Translations under genes and position numbers: made by a program
Source of the DNA: Leucobacter sp. OLIS6
Lineage (GTDB): Bacteria; Actinomycetota; Actinomycetes; Actinomycetales; Microbacteriaceae
DNA: 64,000 nucleotides
Assembly (NCBI RefSeq): GCF_002752355.1
Contig: NZ_MRAV01000008.1
Span: 186,001-250,000, forward strand
Reading direction: 5' to 3'
Notes under the pieces: model-generated
Told to the model about the DNA's origin: nothing
Databases searched by the model: none
Seen by the model: the letters and a program-made list of their open reading frames with translations, nothing else
In this document: positions 17,201 to 26,030 of the stretch, in pieces
How the letters are laid out: every line of letters starts with the position of its first letter
Numbering within the stretch: the stretch's first letter is position 1

Positions 17201-17206
17201 AGCGTC

Positions 17207-18142
17207 TCAGACGCTCAGGTCCTCGTAGAGCACGGTCGAGAAGTAGCGCTCGCCGAAGTCGGGCACGATGACCACGATCTTCTTGCCCGCGTTCTCGGGT
17301 CGCTGCGCGACCTGGGTCGCGGCCCAGACGGCCGCGCCGCCCGAGATGCCGGCGAGGATGCCCTCGTCGGTGCCGAGCGCACGGGCCTTCGCGATGGCAT
17401 CGGGCAGCGCGACGTCGACGACCTCGTCGTAGATCTCGCGGTCGAGGATCTCGGGAACGAAGTTCGCGCCGAGGCCCTGGATCTTGTGGGGGCCGGCCTT
17501 GCCCTCGGTGAGGAGGGGCGAGTCGACGGGCTCGACGGCCACGACCCGCACGCCCGGGTTCTGCTCCTTGAGGTAGCCGCCCGCGCCCGAGATGGTGCCG
17601 CCCGTGCCGATGCCCGCCACGAAGATGTCGACCTGGCCGTCGGTGTCGTTCCAGATCTCCGGGCCGGTGGTCGCCCGGTGGATCGCGGGGTTCGCGGGGT
17701 TGCCGAACTGGTTCGCGAGGATCGCGCCCGGGGTGCTCGCGACGATCTCCTCGGCCTTCGCGACCGCACCCTTCATGCCGAGGGGACCCTCGGTGAGCAC
17801 GATCTCGGCGCCGTATGCGGCGAGCAGTTTGCGGCGCTCGATGCTCATGGTCTCGGGCATCGTGAGGATCACGCGGTAGCCGCGGGCGGCGCCCACGAAC
17901 GCGAGCGCGATGCCGGTGTTGCCGCTCGTGCCTTCGACGATGGTGCCGCCGGGCTGCAGGGCGCCCGACTCCTCGGCCGCGTCGATGATCGCGATGCCGA
18001 TGCGGTCCTTGACGCTGCCGGCCGGGTTGTAGAACTCGAGCTTCGCGAAGACCTCGGCACCGGCCCCGTCGGTGACGCGGTTGAGGCGCACCAGGGGAGT
18101 GTTGCCGAAGGCCTGGGTGATGTTCTCGTAGGTGCGTGCCAT
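17207..18142 (-). CDS. cysK: Cysteine synthase A
   Basis: O-acetylserine (thiol) lyase, a fold-type II PLP enzyme that joins O-acetylserine with sulfide to give cysteine. Visible are the PLP lysine in [15 protein letters not shown] (residue about 44), the substrate loop [12 protein letters not shown], the PLP phosphate cup [15 protein letters not shown], and the C-terminal [11 protein letters not shown]. Length 311 is standard. It leads the cysK-cysE operon; a possible -10 (GATAAT) lies 80 bases upstream. Confidence 0.97.
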   Translation of the reverse strand: MARTYENITQAFGNTPLVRLNRVTDGAGAEVFAKLEFYNPAGSVKDRIGIAIIDAAEESGALQPGGTIVEGTSGNTGIALAFVGAARGYRVILTMPETMSIERRKLLAAYGAEIVLTEGPLGMKGAVAKAEEIVASTPGAILANQFGNPANPAIHRATTGPEIWNDTDGQVDIFVAGIGTGGTISGAGGYLKEQNPGVRVVAVEPVDSPLLTEGKAGPHKIQGLGANFVPEILDREIYDEVVDVALPDAIAKARALGTDEGILAGISGGAAVWAATQVAQRPENAGKKIVVIVPDFGERYFSTVLYEDLSV

Positions 18143-18224
18143 GGGCTCCCTCTCTCAGCGTGCGGGCCATGCGGGCCCGAATGTTGCGCGGCGCCTCCGG
18201 CGCCCCACCGAAGCATATCCAAGC

Positions 18225-18230
18225 ATTATC
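18225..18230 (-). promoter_or_regulatory. Possible -10 element for cysK-cysE
   Basis: Minus-strand GATAAT within an A/T-rich island, leaving an 82-base leader that contains a GGCGCC-TCC-GGCGCC hairpin. I saw no cysteine-codon leader peptide in it. No convincing -35 was found. Confidence 0.35.
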
Positions 18231-18320
18231 TGAGATGTCATCCTTGCTTATGAATTGTGACGAGGCGCTCAGGCGAGCCAGGGAGGGGGCGATCCCGACC
18301 TCGGAATCCTGTGCCAGAGT

Positions 18321-18361
18321 GGTTCGGTCCGGATCCGGTCGGGTCCGATCCGATCCGAACC
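18321..18361 (+). other. Imperfect hairpin ahead of prmC start
   Basis: Fifteen-position stem (18321-18335 with 18347-18361) made of GGTTCGG and GGATC blocks, 13 pairs matched with a 2-base internal loop. It ends directly before the AGGAGG at 18363-18368, so it could mask or expose the prmC ribosome binding site. Confidence 0.45.
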
Positions 18362-18373
18362 CAGGAGGTCCCC

Positions 18374-19279
18374 GTGGGCGCACCCGTCGCAGCGGTTCTG
18401 AGCGAGCTGCGTGCGCAGCTCGAAGCCGCAGGGATCGAGGATCCGGGCGCGGACGTCGAGCTCATCGTCGCGCACGTGCTCGACGTCGCCCGCGGCCGGG
18501 TCCAGGCGCTCGCGATCCTGGGCACCGAGATCGGGGACGCCGCGCTCGCGCGGATCCGGGACCTCGCCGACGAGCGGGCACGCCGGGTCCCGCTCCAGCA
18601 CCTCACCGGTCGGGCGCCGTTCCGCGGGATCGAGCTCGAGGTCGGCCCCGGCGTATTCGTGCCGAGGCCCGAGACCGAGACCGTCGCGCAGTTCGCCATC
18701 GACGCGCTCCGCGCCGTGCCGGATCCCGAACCGCTCGCGGTGGACCTCTGCACCGGCAGCGGCGCCATCGCTCTGGCGCTCGCGAACGAGGTGCCGACCG
18801 CCCGCGTGCGCGCCGTCGAGAAGAGCCCCGAGGCGCACGCCTGGGCCGCGCGCAACGTCGCGCGTCTCGGCGACGACCGCGTCGAGCTGCTGCTCGGCGA
18901 CGTCTCGGACCTCGATCCGGAAGCCGGCGAACCGGTATCGGGGCCGCTCTCGACGGCGTTCGACCCGTTGCTCGGCCGCGTGCACGTGCTCGTGTCGAAC
19001 CCGCCCTACGTCCCCAGCGGCATGGTGCCGCGGGATCCCGAGGTGCGGGACCACGATCCCGAACTCGCGCTCTACAGCGGGACCGACGGCCTCGACCTGA
19101 TCCGCGTCATCAGCCGGGCCGCGCGTCGACTCGTGGTGCCCGGCGGGCTGCTGGTGCTCGAGCACGCCGAGGGGCAGGGGCGCGCGATCCGCGAACTGCT
19201 GGCGGCGGACGGGTGGCGGGCCGCCGCCACGCACCAGGACCTGACGCTGCGCGATCGCGCGACCACCGCGATCCGCTGA
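18374..19279 (+). CDS. prmC: Release factor glutamine methyltransferase
   Basis: SAM-dependent methylation of the GGQ glutamine in release factors 1 and 2. The 301-residue protein has the N-terminal helical domain (to about residue 75), QHLTGRAPFRG, FVPRPETE, the SAM loop VDLCTGSGAIALALA, and the substrate motif NPPYVP. The GTG at 18374 is chosen because AGGAGG lies 5 bases upstream; the 39 in-frame residues before it are low-complexity and made of the GATCCG repeats. It heads the prmC-sua5-wecA-atp stretch. Confidence 0.95.
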   Translation: MGAPVAAVLSELRAQLEAAGIEDPGADVELIVAHVLDVARGRVQALAILGTEIGDAALARIRDLADERARRVPLQHLTGRAPFRGIELEVGPGVFVPRPETETVAQFAIDALRAVPDPEPLAVDLCTGSGAIALALANEVPTARVRAVEKSPEAHAWAARNVARLGDDRVELLLGDVSDLDPEAGEPVSGPLSTAFDPLLGRVHVLVSNPPYVPSGMVPRDPEVRDHDPELALYSGTDGLDLIRVISRAARRLVVPGGLLVLEHAEGQGRAIRELLAADGWRAAATHQDLTLRDRATTAIR

Positions 19280-19320
19280 GAACCCGCGGAGCGCCGGGGC
19301 GGGAAGTCCGGCCCGAGGAC

Positions 19321-19326
19321 TAGAAT
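19321..19326 (+). promoter_or_regulatory. Predicted -10 element of leaderless sua5
   Basis: TAGAAT eight bases before the ATG at 19335; no ribosome binding site in between. Confidence 0.5.
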
Positions 19327-19334
19327 CGTTCCTC

Positions 19335-20000
19335 ATGGCCGACGTCTTCGATTGCAGCGACAGCGCACAGCTCCTCTCGGGGACGCGCAGCGCCCGACAG
19401 GCACTGGGGCTCGGCAAGCTCGTGGTGCTCCCCACCGACACCGTCTACGGCGTCGCCGCCGACGCGTTCAACCCGGCCGCGGTGCAGCGCCTGCTCGACG
19501 CGAAGGGGCGCACGCGCCAGTCGCCCCCGCCCGTGCTGATCCCCGGCACCGACACGCTGCACGCCCTGGCAGCGGCGGTCCCGCAGCCCGTGCTGGCCCT
19601 CGCGGAGGCCTTCTGGCCCGGGCCGCTCACCATCGTGCTGCCGTCCCAGCCGTCGCTGAGCTGGGACCTGGGGGAGACCGCGGGAACCGTGGCGCTCCGC
19701 ATCCCGGACCAGCCGCTCACCATCGAGCTGCTGCAGGAGACGGGCCCGCTGGCCGTGTCCTCGGCGAACACCACGGGGGATCCGGCGGCGACGACGGCCG
19801 CCGAAGCGCAGGGCATGCTCGGCGACTCGGTCGCGATCTACCTCGAGGCCGGTCCGGTGGATGGCGACGGCACCGCGTCCACCATCGTCGACGCCACGCG
19901 TCTCGACGACGAGGGCGGCACCCTGCGGATCCTGCGCCAGGGCGGTGTCGGCCGCGAGGCCATCGCGGAGCTGCTCCCGCAGGTGACCATCGAGGACTGA
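19335..20000 (+). CDS. L-threonylcarbamoyladenylate synthase (TsaC/Sua5 family)
   Basis: Makes threonylcarbamoyl-AMP from threonine, bicarbonate and ATP for the t6A37 modification of tRNA. The 221-residue protein contains the YrdC fold signatures LGKLVVLPTDTVYGVAADAF, KGRTRQSPPPVLIPG, WPGPLTIVLP, GTVALRIPD and SSANTTGDPAATTAAEA. It lacks the extra C-terminal Sua5 domain, so it is TsaC-length. It is placed, as usual in actinobacteria, between prmC and wecA; wecA begins 2 bases after its stop. Confidence 0.94.
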   Translation: MADVFDCSDSAQLLSGTRSARQALGLGKLVVLPTDTVYGVAADAFNPAAVQRLLDAKGRTRQSPPPVLIPGTDTLHALAAAVPQPVLALAEAFWPGPLTIVLPSQPSLSWDLGETAGTVALRIPDQPLTIELLQETGPLAVSSANTTGDPAATTAAEAQGMLGDSVAIYLEAGPVDGDGTASTIVDATRLDDEGGTLRILRQGGVGREAIAELLPQVTIED

Positions 20001-20001
20001 G

Positions 20002-21168
20002 ATGCTCTCCTTCCTGCTGGTCGCGCTCGCCGCCGCCGCGGTGACCGCGGTCGCCTCGGCCGCTCTGCTGCGCCTCAGCCGACGATTCCGTCTGGCGCCC
20101 GAGGTGCGCGAGCGGGACGTGCATCGCACGCCCACGCCGCGGCTCGGCGGCATCGCGATGTTCGTCGGCATCATCGTGGGCTGCCTCTTCGCGACGACGC
20201 AGGACGACTTCTCGACGCTCTTCGCGCTCTCGACCCAGGTCTGGGCGATCCTGGGGGCGTGCACGCTGATCGCGGCGGTCGGCGTGCTCGACGACCTCTT
20301 CGATCTCGACTGGATGATCAAGCTGGCGGGACAGCTCGCGGCGTCGGGGCTGCTCGCCTGGCAGGGCATCCAGATCGTGTCGCTGCCGTTCGGCGATACG
20401 CAGATCGTGGCGTCCGCGACCATGAACTTCGCGCTCACGGTCTTCCTCATGACCCTGGTCATGAACGCGGTCAACTTCATCGACGGCCTCGACGGTCTCG
20501 TCGCGGGCTTCGCGATCATCTCGAACTCGGCGTTCTTCCTCTATACGCAGCTGCTCACCGATCGCTCGGGGGAGACGCCGGCGGTGACGCTCGCCGGGCT
20601 CATCGCAGCCATCGTGGTCGGCGTGTGCGTCGGATTCCTGCCGTTCAACTGGCACCGCGCCAAGATGTTCATGGGCGACACCGGCGCTCTGCTGGTCGGT
20701 CTGCTGATGGCGACCTCGACCGTGTCGGTCACGGGACAGCTCAACCCGGCGGTGCTCGACCAGAAGCTCGTGCTCGCGAGCTATATCCCGATCATCCTGC
20801 CCGTGGCCGTGCTGGCGCTCCCGCTCGCGGACTTCTCACTCGCCGTGCTGCGCCGCCTGCGGGCGGGGCAGAGCCCCTTCGCGGCCGACCGCAAGCACCT
20901 CCACCACCGACTCCTCGACATGGGGCACTCGCAGGTGCAGGCGGTCTCGATCTTCTACCTCTGGACCGCGGTGATCTCGCTGGCCTGTCTGCTCGTGTTC
21001 ACCATGCGGAGCTTCGCGCTGCCCTTCGCGGTGCTCTTCGCGGGTACCGCGCTCTGCCTCGTGGTGACCCTGGTCCCGGCCTCGCGATTGCGCGCAGGTC
21101 TGGCCCGGCGCGGCTTGCTACCGTTGAGGGCGGGGAAGACCCCCGCCGACGAAAGGACCCCCGAGTGA
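20002..21168 (+). CDS. Undecaprenyl-phosphate GlcNAc-1-phosphate transferase (WecA/TagO-like)
   Basis: Membrane enzyme of the MraY/WecA/Rfe family that transfers a sugar-1-phosphate, usually GlcNAc-1-P, to undecaprenyl phosphate to start cell-wall glycopolymer synthesis. The 388-residue protein has about 11 membrane segments and the conserved cytoplasmic motifs HRTPTPRLGGIAMF, GVLDDLFDLDWMIKLAGQ, NFIDGLDGL (catalytic aspartates), FNWHRAKMFMGDTGALLVG and DRKHLHHRLLDMGHSQ. The stop overlaps the GTG of the next gene, which places it in the same transcript as the ATP synthase region. Confidence 0.93.
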   Translation: MLSFLLVALAAAAVTAVASAALLRLSRRFRLAPEVRERDVHRTPTPRLGGIAMFVGIIVGCLFATTQDDFSTLFALSTQVWAILGACTLIAAVGVLDDLFDLDWMIKLAGQLAASGLLAWQGIQIVSLPFGDTQIVASATMNFALTVFLMTLVMNAVNFIDGLDGLVAGFAIISNSAFFLYTQLLTDRSGETPAVTLAGLIAAIVVGVCVGFLPFNWHRAKMFMGDTGALLVGLLMATSTVSVTGQLNPAVLDQKLVLASYIPIILPVAVLALPLADFSLAVLRRLRAGQSPFAADRKHLHHRLLDMGHSQVQAVSIFYLWTAVISLACLLVFTMRSFALPFAVLFAGTALCLVVTLVPASRLRAGLARRGLLPLRAGKTPADERTPE

Positions 21169-21635
21169 ACAGCACCGCCGACCACGACGCGACGGCAGAC
21201 GCCGCGCCGCAGATGCCGGCCTCCCAGCCCGTGCTCCTGACCGCGCTGAAGTGGGGGATCCTGGCGACGGTGGTGCTCATCGTGCTGTTCGGCGGTATCG
21301 GGTTCCTGGTGGCGGGCGCGCCCGGCCTCATCGGCGGAATCATCGGAACCGCGATGGGCGGCGTCTTCCTGCTGCTGACCGTCGGCAGCATCGCCTTCGC
21401 CAACCGGTTCATCGAGAGCCCCAACTACGTGATCCTCTTCTTCGTCGTGGTGCTCGGCAGCTGGGTGCTGAAGTTCCTGATCTTCATCGTCGCGACGGTC
21501 ATGCTCAAGGGACAGCCCTGGCTCGACACCACCGTGCTTTTCTTCGGTGTCGTGGCATCGGTGCTCGTCTCGCTCGTCATCGACGTGCTCGTGATCGCCA
21601 AGTCGCGTATCCCGTACATCTCGGATCCACGATAG
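21165..21635 (+). CDS. AtpI-like small membrane protein
   Basis: 156-residue protein with four predicted membrane segments (about 24-46, 50-72, 83-108, 116-140) and a polar N-terminus. It holds the place of AtpI ahead of atpB in actinobacterial ATP synthase loci, where AtpI proteins are thought to help c-ring assembly or ion handling. Sequence similarity to AtpI cannot be tested here, so the call rests on size, topology and position. The GTG at 21165 has GAAAGGA upstream and overlaps the wecA stop (GTGA). Confidence 0.75.
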   Translation: MNSTADHDATADAAPQMPASQPVLLTALKWGILATVVLIVLFGGIGFLVAGAPGLIGGIIGTAMGGVFLLLTVGSIAFANRFIESPNYVILFFVVVLGSWVLKFLIFIVATVMLKGQPWLDTTVLFFGVVASVLVSLVIDVLVIAKSRIPYISDPR

Positions 21636-21647
21636 GGTTGAATCCGG

Positions 21648-21706
21648 CAGGATCCTGCGCCTGATCGGTTTCGCCAGAGGCCGAATTTTTGATAGGATCC
21701 TAGTGT
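21648..21706 (+). promoter_or_regulatory. Probable atp operon promoter with two AGGATCCT palindromes
   Basis: The 169-base gap before atpB contains CAGGATCCTG (21648-21657) and TAGGATCCTA (21693-21702), 45 bases apart. TAGGAT (21693-21698) and TAGTGT (21701-21706) are -10 candidates, with TTCGCC 17 bases upstream of the first as a weak -35. Confidence 0.45.
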
Positions 21707-21804
21707 TCCCTTGCCGCGGCATGCTTCTGGCTGCCGCGTGAGCGACGGGGGCACGATCATCGTTCGACGCTGTGTGAGCCGAGCTCGCACCCCGAATCAG
21801 GAGA

Positions 21805-22632
21805 ATGGCGCTGTCCGCTAACGCTATGCAACTCGTGGCCCCCAGTCTTTTCGCAACTCAGGAGGGCGGCGGGTTCCACCCGCCGTCGATCGAGGAGTTC
21901 TTCCCGGAGGGCGTGCTCTTCGTCGGCACTCCGTTCGAGATGAACCGCATCATGATCATCCGCGTGATCATGCTCGTGCTTCTCCTCGTGGTCTTCTGGC
22001 TGGGCACTCGCAAGATGCGGGTCATCCCGACCCGCGGTCAGTCCCTCATCGAGATGGGCCTCGACTTCGTCCGGGTCAACATCGCCGAGGATCTGCTCGG
22101 CAAGGTCGACGGCAAGCGCTTCCTGCCGATCCTGACCTCGATGTTCTTCCTGATCCTCGCGTTCAACTTCACGGGCATCATCCCGGGCTTCAACATCGGC
22201 GCTTCGGCCGTGGTGGGCCTGCCGCTCGTGCTCGCGCTCGTGTCGTACGTGACCTTCATCTACGCCGGCATCAAGAAGAGCCCGAAGAACTTCTTCAAGA
22301 ACTCCCTGTTCCCGGCAGGCGTGCCCTGGCCGGTCTACCTCATCGTGACCCCGATCGAGCTCATCTCGACCTTCATCATCCGTCCGGTCACGCTGACGCT
22401 CCGACTCCTCATGAACATGGTGGTCGGTCACCTCCTGCTGGTGCTCTTCTTCAGCGCCTCCTGGTTCTTCCTCATCGAGGCACCGGGGCTCATGAAGCTC
22501 TTCGGCATCGGCACCCTCGCGTTCGGCTTCGCGTTCACGCTCTTCGAGATCCTCGTCGCCGTTCTGCAGGCCTACGTCTTCACGCTTCTCACCGCTGTCT
22601 ACATCCAGCTCGCGCTGGCTGAAGAGCACTAA
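21805..22632 (+). CDS. atpB: ATP synthase F0 subunit a
   Basis: Membrane subunit that forms the proton half-channels against the c-ring. The 275-residue protein has six or so membrane helices, the essential arginine in the PVTLTLRLLMNMVVGH helix, and a late helix VAVLQAYVFTLLTAVYIQLAL. Start choice is uncertain: AGGAGA ends directly against the ATG at 21805, which is unusually tight, while the ATG at 21826 (MQLVAPSLFAT) lacks a well-placed site. A short GTG-started frame (21738-21821) ends 4 bases before the second ATG. First gene of atpBEFHAGDC. Confidence 0.95.
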   Translation: MALSANAMQLVAPSLFATQEGGGFHPPSIEEFFPEGVLFVGTPFEMNRIMIIRVIMLVLLLVVFWLGTRKMRVIPTRGQSLIEMGLDFVRVNIAEDLLGKVDGKRFLPILTSMFFLILAFNFTGIIPGFNIGASAVVGLPLVLALVSYVTFIYAGIKKSPKNFFKNSLFPAGVPWPVYLIVTPIELISTFIIRPVTLTLRLLMNMVVGHLLLVLFFSASWFFLIEAPGLMKLFGIGTLAFGFAFTLFEILVAVLQAYVFTLLTAVYIQLALAEEH

Positions 22633-22914
<282 letters not shown>

Positions 22915-22947
22915 TTCGCTTCCCTACGTCTCGGAAGGGAGGCACTG

Positions 22948-23493
22948 ATGCATAACGCAGTTATCGCAGCTGCCGAGGGAGCCCGGAATCCGCTGATCCC
23001 GGAGACCTACGACATCGTCTGGTCTGGGCTCGCGTTCCTCATCATCCTCATCGCATTCTGGAAGGTCTTCCTTCCGAAGATGCAGACGATGCTCGACGCT
23101 CGCGCGGAGGCCATCGAAGGCAACATCGCCAAGGCCGATGAGGCTCAGGCGAAGGCCGAGGCCGCGCTGCAGGAGTACACCGCTCAGCTGGCGGGCGCCC
23201 GCCAGGAGGCCGGCGAGATCCGCGACGTGGCACGTGCCGACGCCGCGAAGATCGTCGCGAAGGCCAAGGAAGACGCCACGACCGAGCAGACCCGCATCGC
23301 GCAGGCTGCTCAGGCGCAGATCGAGGCCGAGCGCCAGAGCGCTGCCGTCTCGCTCCGCAAGGAGGTCGGCACCCTCGCGATCGACCTCGCCTCGGGCGTC
23401 GTCGGCGAGTCGCTCAGCGACGACCAGAAGGCCTCGGCCCTGGTCGACCGCTTCCTCGCCGATCTCGAAGCATCCGAGAAGGCGGCCAAGTAA
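22948..23493 (+). CDS. atpF: ATP synthase F0 subunit b
   Basis: Peripheral stalk subunit, 181 residues: one N-terminal membrane helix (about 24-43, WSGLAFLIILIAFWKVFLPK) followed by a long charged coiled coil rich in Ala, Glu, Lys and Gln that dimerises and reaches the F1 head. GGGAGG precedes the ATG. The stop overlaps the ATG of atpH (TAATG). Confidence 0.96.
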   Translation: MHNAVIAAAEGARNPLIPETYDIVWSGLAFLIILIAFWKVFLPKMQTMLDARAEAIEGNIAKADEAQAKAEAALQEYTAQLAGARQEAGEIRDVARADAAKIVAKAKEDATTEQTRIAQAAQAQIEAERQSAAVSLRKEVGTLAIDLASGVVGESLSDDQKASALVDRFLADLEASEKAAK

Positions 23494-24269
23494 TGGGCAG
23501 CGCGTCTCGTGCGGCACTCGCCGCGGCCCGCGGTGAGCTGAGCCCCGTGCTCGGCGCCGGGGTCGGGGCCGAGCTGCTGGGTGCAGCGGCCGAACTCGAC
23601 CGCACCCCGGCGCTGCTCAAGGCGCTCGGCGATGCGTCCGCTTCGGCTGCCGCGAAGGGGCAGCTGGTGGATCGCGTGTTCGCCAGCGTCTCGGGCGGCG
23701 CGCGCGGCGTGCTCCGCGCCGCTGCGGCGGGCACCTGGTCCGACTCCGGCGAGTTCGTCGAGGGTGTCGAGGAGCTCGGCATCCGTGCCGAGGCCAACGC
23801 CAGCTCCTCGCTCTCCGACGAGCTCCTCGCGGCCGCCTCGGTCGTCGAGAGCAGCCACGAGCTGGAGCTGAAGCTCGGTGACAAGCTCGGCGATCCCGCG
23901 GCCAAGGTCGCGCTCGCGACGCGCCTGTTCGGCGGCAAGCTCTCGGCTGCCGCCCTGGGCATCGTCACCCACCTGGTCGCGAACCCCCGCGGGCGTCGCG
24001 TCAACGCAGCGCTCCGCGCCGCGGCCGACGTCGCAGCCGACCAGGGCGGCAACGCACTCGCGACGGTCACCGTCGCCGCGCCGCTCGCCCCCGCCCAGCA
24101 GGAGCGCCTCGCGGTTCTGCTCGAACAGAGCGCCGGCCGTCCGGTCCGCATCACCACCGTGCTCGATCCCGAGCTCGTCGGTGGCGTGCGCGTCCAGCTC
24201 GGCGACAACGTGATCGACGGCAGCGTCCGCGCTCGCCTCGAGGACCTCCGCCTGCGACTCGCGGGTTAG
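23493..24269 (+). CDS. atpH: ATP synthase F1 subunit delta
   Basis: 258 residues linking the b-subunit stalk to the top of F1. It shows the OSCP/delta N-terminal helical bundle (SRAALAAARGELSPVLG) and the C-terminal VTVAAPLAPAQQERLAVLLEQSAGRPVRITTVLDPELVGGVRVQLGDNVIDGSVRARLEDLR, the family's best-conserved end. At 258 residues it is longer than the 180-residue E. coli delta but unlike mycobacteria it is not fused to a b-like domain. ATG overlaps the atpF stop. Confidence 0.95.
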   Translation: MGSASRAALAAARGELSPVLGAGVGAELLGAAAELDRTPALLKALGDASASAAAKGQLVDRVFASVSGGARGVLRAAAAGTWSDSGEFVEGVEELGIRAEANASSSLSDELLAAASVVESSHELELKLGDKLGDPAAKVALATRLFGGKLSAAALGIVTHLVANPRGRRVNAALRAAADVAADQGGNALATVTVAAPLAPAQQERLAVLLEQSAGRPVRITTVLDPELVGGVRVQLGDNVIDGSVRARLEDLRLRLAG

Positions 24270-24323
24270 GGCTCAACTTTTCACCCCGGGGGCGGCGCTT
24301 CCGGACCAGACAGAGGAAACGAA

Positions 24324-25949
24324 ATGGCAGAACTCTCAATCAGCCCGGACGAGATTCGCGACGCTCTCAAGGACTTCGCGTCGTCGTACGAGCCGGCTCA
24401 GGCAGAGAAGACCGAGGTCGGCACCGTCACCGACGCAGCCGATGGCATCGCGCACGTCGCGGGCCTGCCCGGTGTGATGGCCAACGAGCTCGTCCGCTTC
24501 GCGGATGGCACGCTCGGCCTGGCGCAGAACCTCGAAGAGGACGAGATCGGTGTCGTGGTGCTCGGTGAGTTCACCGGCATCGAGGAGGGCCAGCAGGTCA
24601 CTCGCACCGGCGAGGTGCTCTCGGTTCCCGTGGGCGAGGGCTACCTCGGCCGCGTGGTCGACCCGCTCGGCAACCCGATCGACGGCCTCGGCGAGATCGC
24701 CGGCGTCGAGGGCCGCCGTGCGCTCGAGCTCCAGGCTCCCGGCGTCATGCAGCGCAAGTCGGTGCACGAGCCGCTGCAGACCGGCATCAAGGCGATCGAC
24801 GCCATGATCCCCGTCGGCCGCGGTCAGCGCCAGCTGATCATCGGCGACCGCCAGACCGGCAAGACGGCCATCGCGATCGACACGATCATCAACCAGAAGG
24901 CCAACTGGGAGTCGGGCGACGCCACCAAGCAGGTGCGTTGCATCTACGTCGCCATCGGCCAGAAGGGCTCGACCATCGCTTCGGTGAAGGGCGCGCTCGA
25001 GGACGCGGGCGCGATGGAGTACACCACCATCGTCGCGTCTCCGGCATCCGACCCCGCCGGCTTCAAGTACCTGGCTCCCTACACCGGCTCGGCCATCGGC
25101 CAGCACTGGATGTACGCGGGCAAGCACGTCCTGGTCATCTTCGACGATCTGTCGAAGCAGGCCGAGGCGTACCGCGCCGTGTCGCTGCTGCTCCGTCGCC
25201 CGCCGGGGCGCGAGGCCTACCCGGGTGACGTCTTCTACCTGCACTCCCGCCTGCTGGAGCGTTGCGCGAAGCTGTCCGACGAGCTCGGCGCCGGTTCGAT
25301 GACGGGTCTCCCGATCATCGAGACCAAGGCGAACGACGTCTCGGCCTACATCCCGACCAACGTGATCTCGATCACCGACGGCCAGATCTTCCTCCAGTCC
25401 GACCTGTTCAACGCGAACCAGCGTCCCGCGGTCGACGTGGGCATCTCGGTCTCCCGCGTGGGCGGCGACGCTCAGGTGAAGTCGATCAAGAAGGTCTCCG
25501 GCACGCTCAAGCTCGAGCTTGCCCAGTACCGCGCCCTCGAGGCCTTCGCGATGTTCGCGTCCGACCTCGACGCGGCCAGCCGTCGTCAGCTCGAGCGCGG
25601 CGCACGCCTCACCGAGCTGCTCAAGCAGCCGCAGTACTCGCCGTACCCCGTCGAGAAGCAGACCGTTTCGATCTGGGCCGGCACCAAGGGTCACATGGAT
25701 CAGGTCCCGGTCGAGGACATCCTCCGCTTCGAGAGCGAGTTCCTGGAGTCGCTCGAGCGCAACTCCGAGGTCCTCACCACGCTGCGCGAGACCAACGTGC
25801 TCGACGACGACACCGTCGCAGAGCTCGAGGCCAAGATCGCCGAGTTCAAGCTCGAGTTCCGCACCTCGGCCGGCGTCACGCTGGCCGAGCAGTTCGCGTC
25901 GCTCGGCAAGGACGAGATCAAGCAGGAGCAGCTGGTCGTCAAGAAGTAG
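24324..25949 (+). CDS. atpA: ATP synthase F1 subunit alpha
   Basis: 541-residue non-catalytic nucleotide-binding subunit. Walker A GDRQTGKT is at 174-181, followed by the [22 protein letters not shown] region, the alpha signature [44 protein letters not shown], and a C-terminal helical domain. GAGGAAAC precedes the ATG. An 81-base gap with a strong stem-loop separates it from atpG. Confidence 0.98.
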   Translation: MAELSISPDEIRDALKDFASSYEPAQAEKTEVGTVTDAADGIAHVAGLPGVMANELVRFADGTLGLAQNLEEDEIGVVVLGEFTGIEEGQQVTRTGEVLSVPVGEGYLGRVVDPLGNPIDGLGEIAGVEGRRALELQAPGVMQRKSVHEPLQTGIKAIDAMIPVGRGQRQLIIGDRQTGKTAIAIDTIINQKANWESGDATKQVRCIYVAIGQKGSTIASVKGALEDAGAMEYTTIVASPASDPAGFKYLAPYTGSAIGQHWMYAGKHVLVIFDDLSKQAEAYRAVSLLLRRPPGREAYPGDVFYLHSRLLERCAKLSDELGAGSMTGLPIIETKANDVSAYIPTNVISITDGQIFLQSDLFNANQRPAVDVGISVSRVGGDAQVKSIKKVSGTLKLELAQYRALEAFAMFASDLDAASRRQLERGARLTELLKQPQYSPYPVEKQTVSIWAGTKGHMDQVPVEDILRFESEFLESLERNSEVLTTLRETNVLDDDTVAELEAKIAEFKLEFRTSAGVTLAEQFASLGKDEIKQEQLVVKK

Positions 25950-25957
25950 TCGAGGTT

Positions 25958-25983
25958 CCGGCGGGGACGCACGTCCCCGCCGG
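25958..25983 (+). other. Intercistronic stem-loop between atpA and atpG
   Basis: Near-perfect palindrome: CCGGCGGGGACG (25958-25969), CA, then its complement at 25972-25983. No T-run follows. In an operon with unequal subunit needs (alpha3 against gamma1) it could stabilise the upstream message or reduce read-through; that role is inferred. Confidence 0.7.
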
Positions 25984-26030
25984 CCCTCCTCCACTTCGAC
26001 CAGCCCGCCCCAACCAGACACAGGAGAGAC

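Noticed and set aside
18143-18240. Cysteine-codon attenuator peptide upstream of cysK
   Set aside because: The leader has a GGCGCC hairpin but no short frame with clustered Cys codons on the minus strand.
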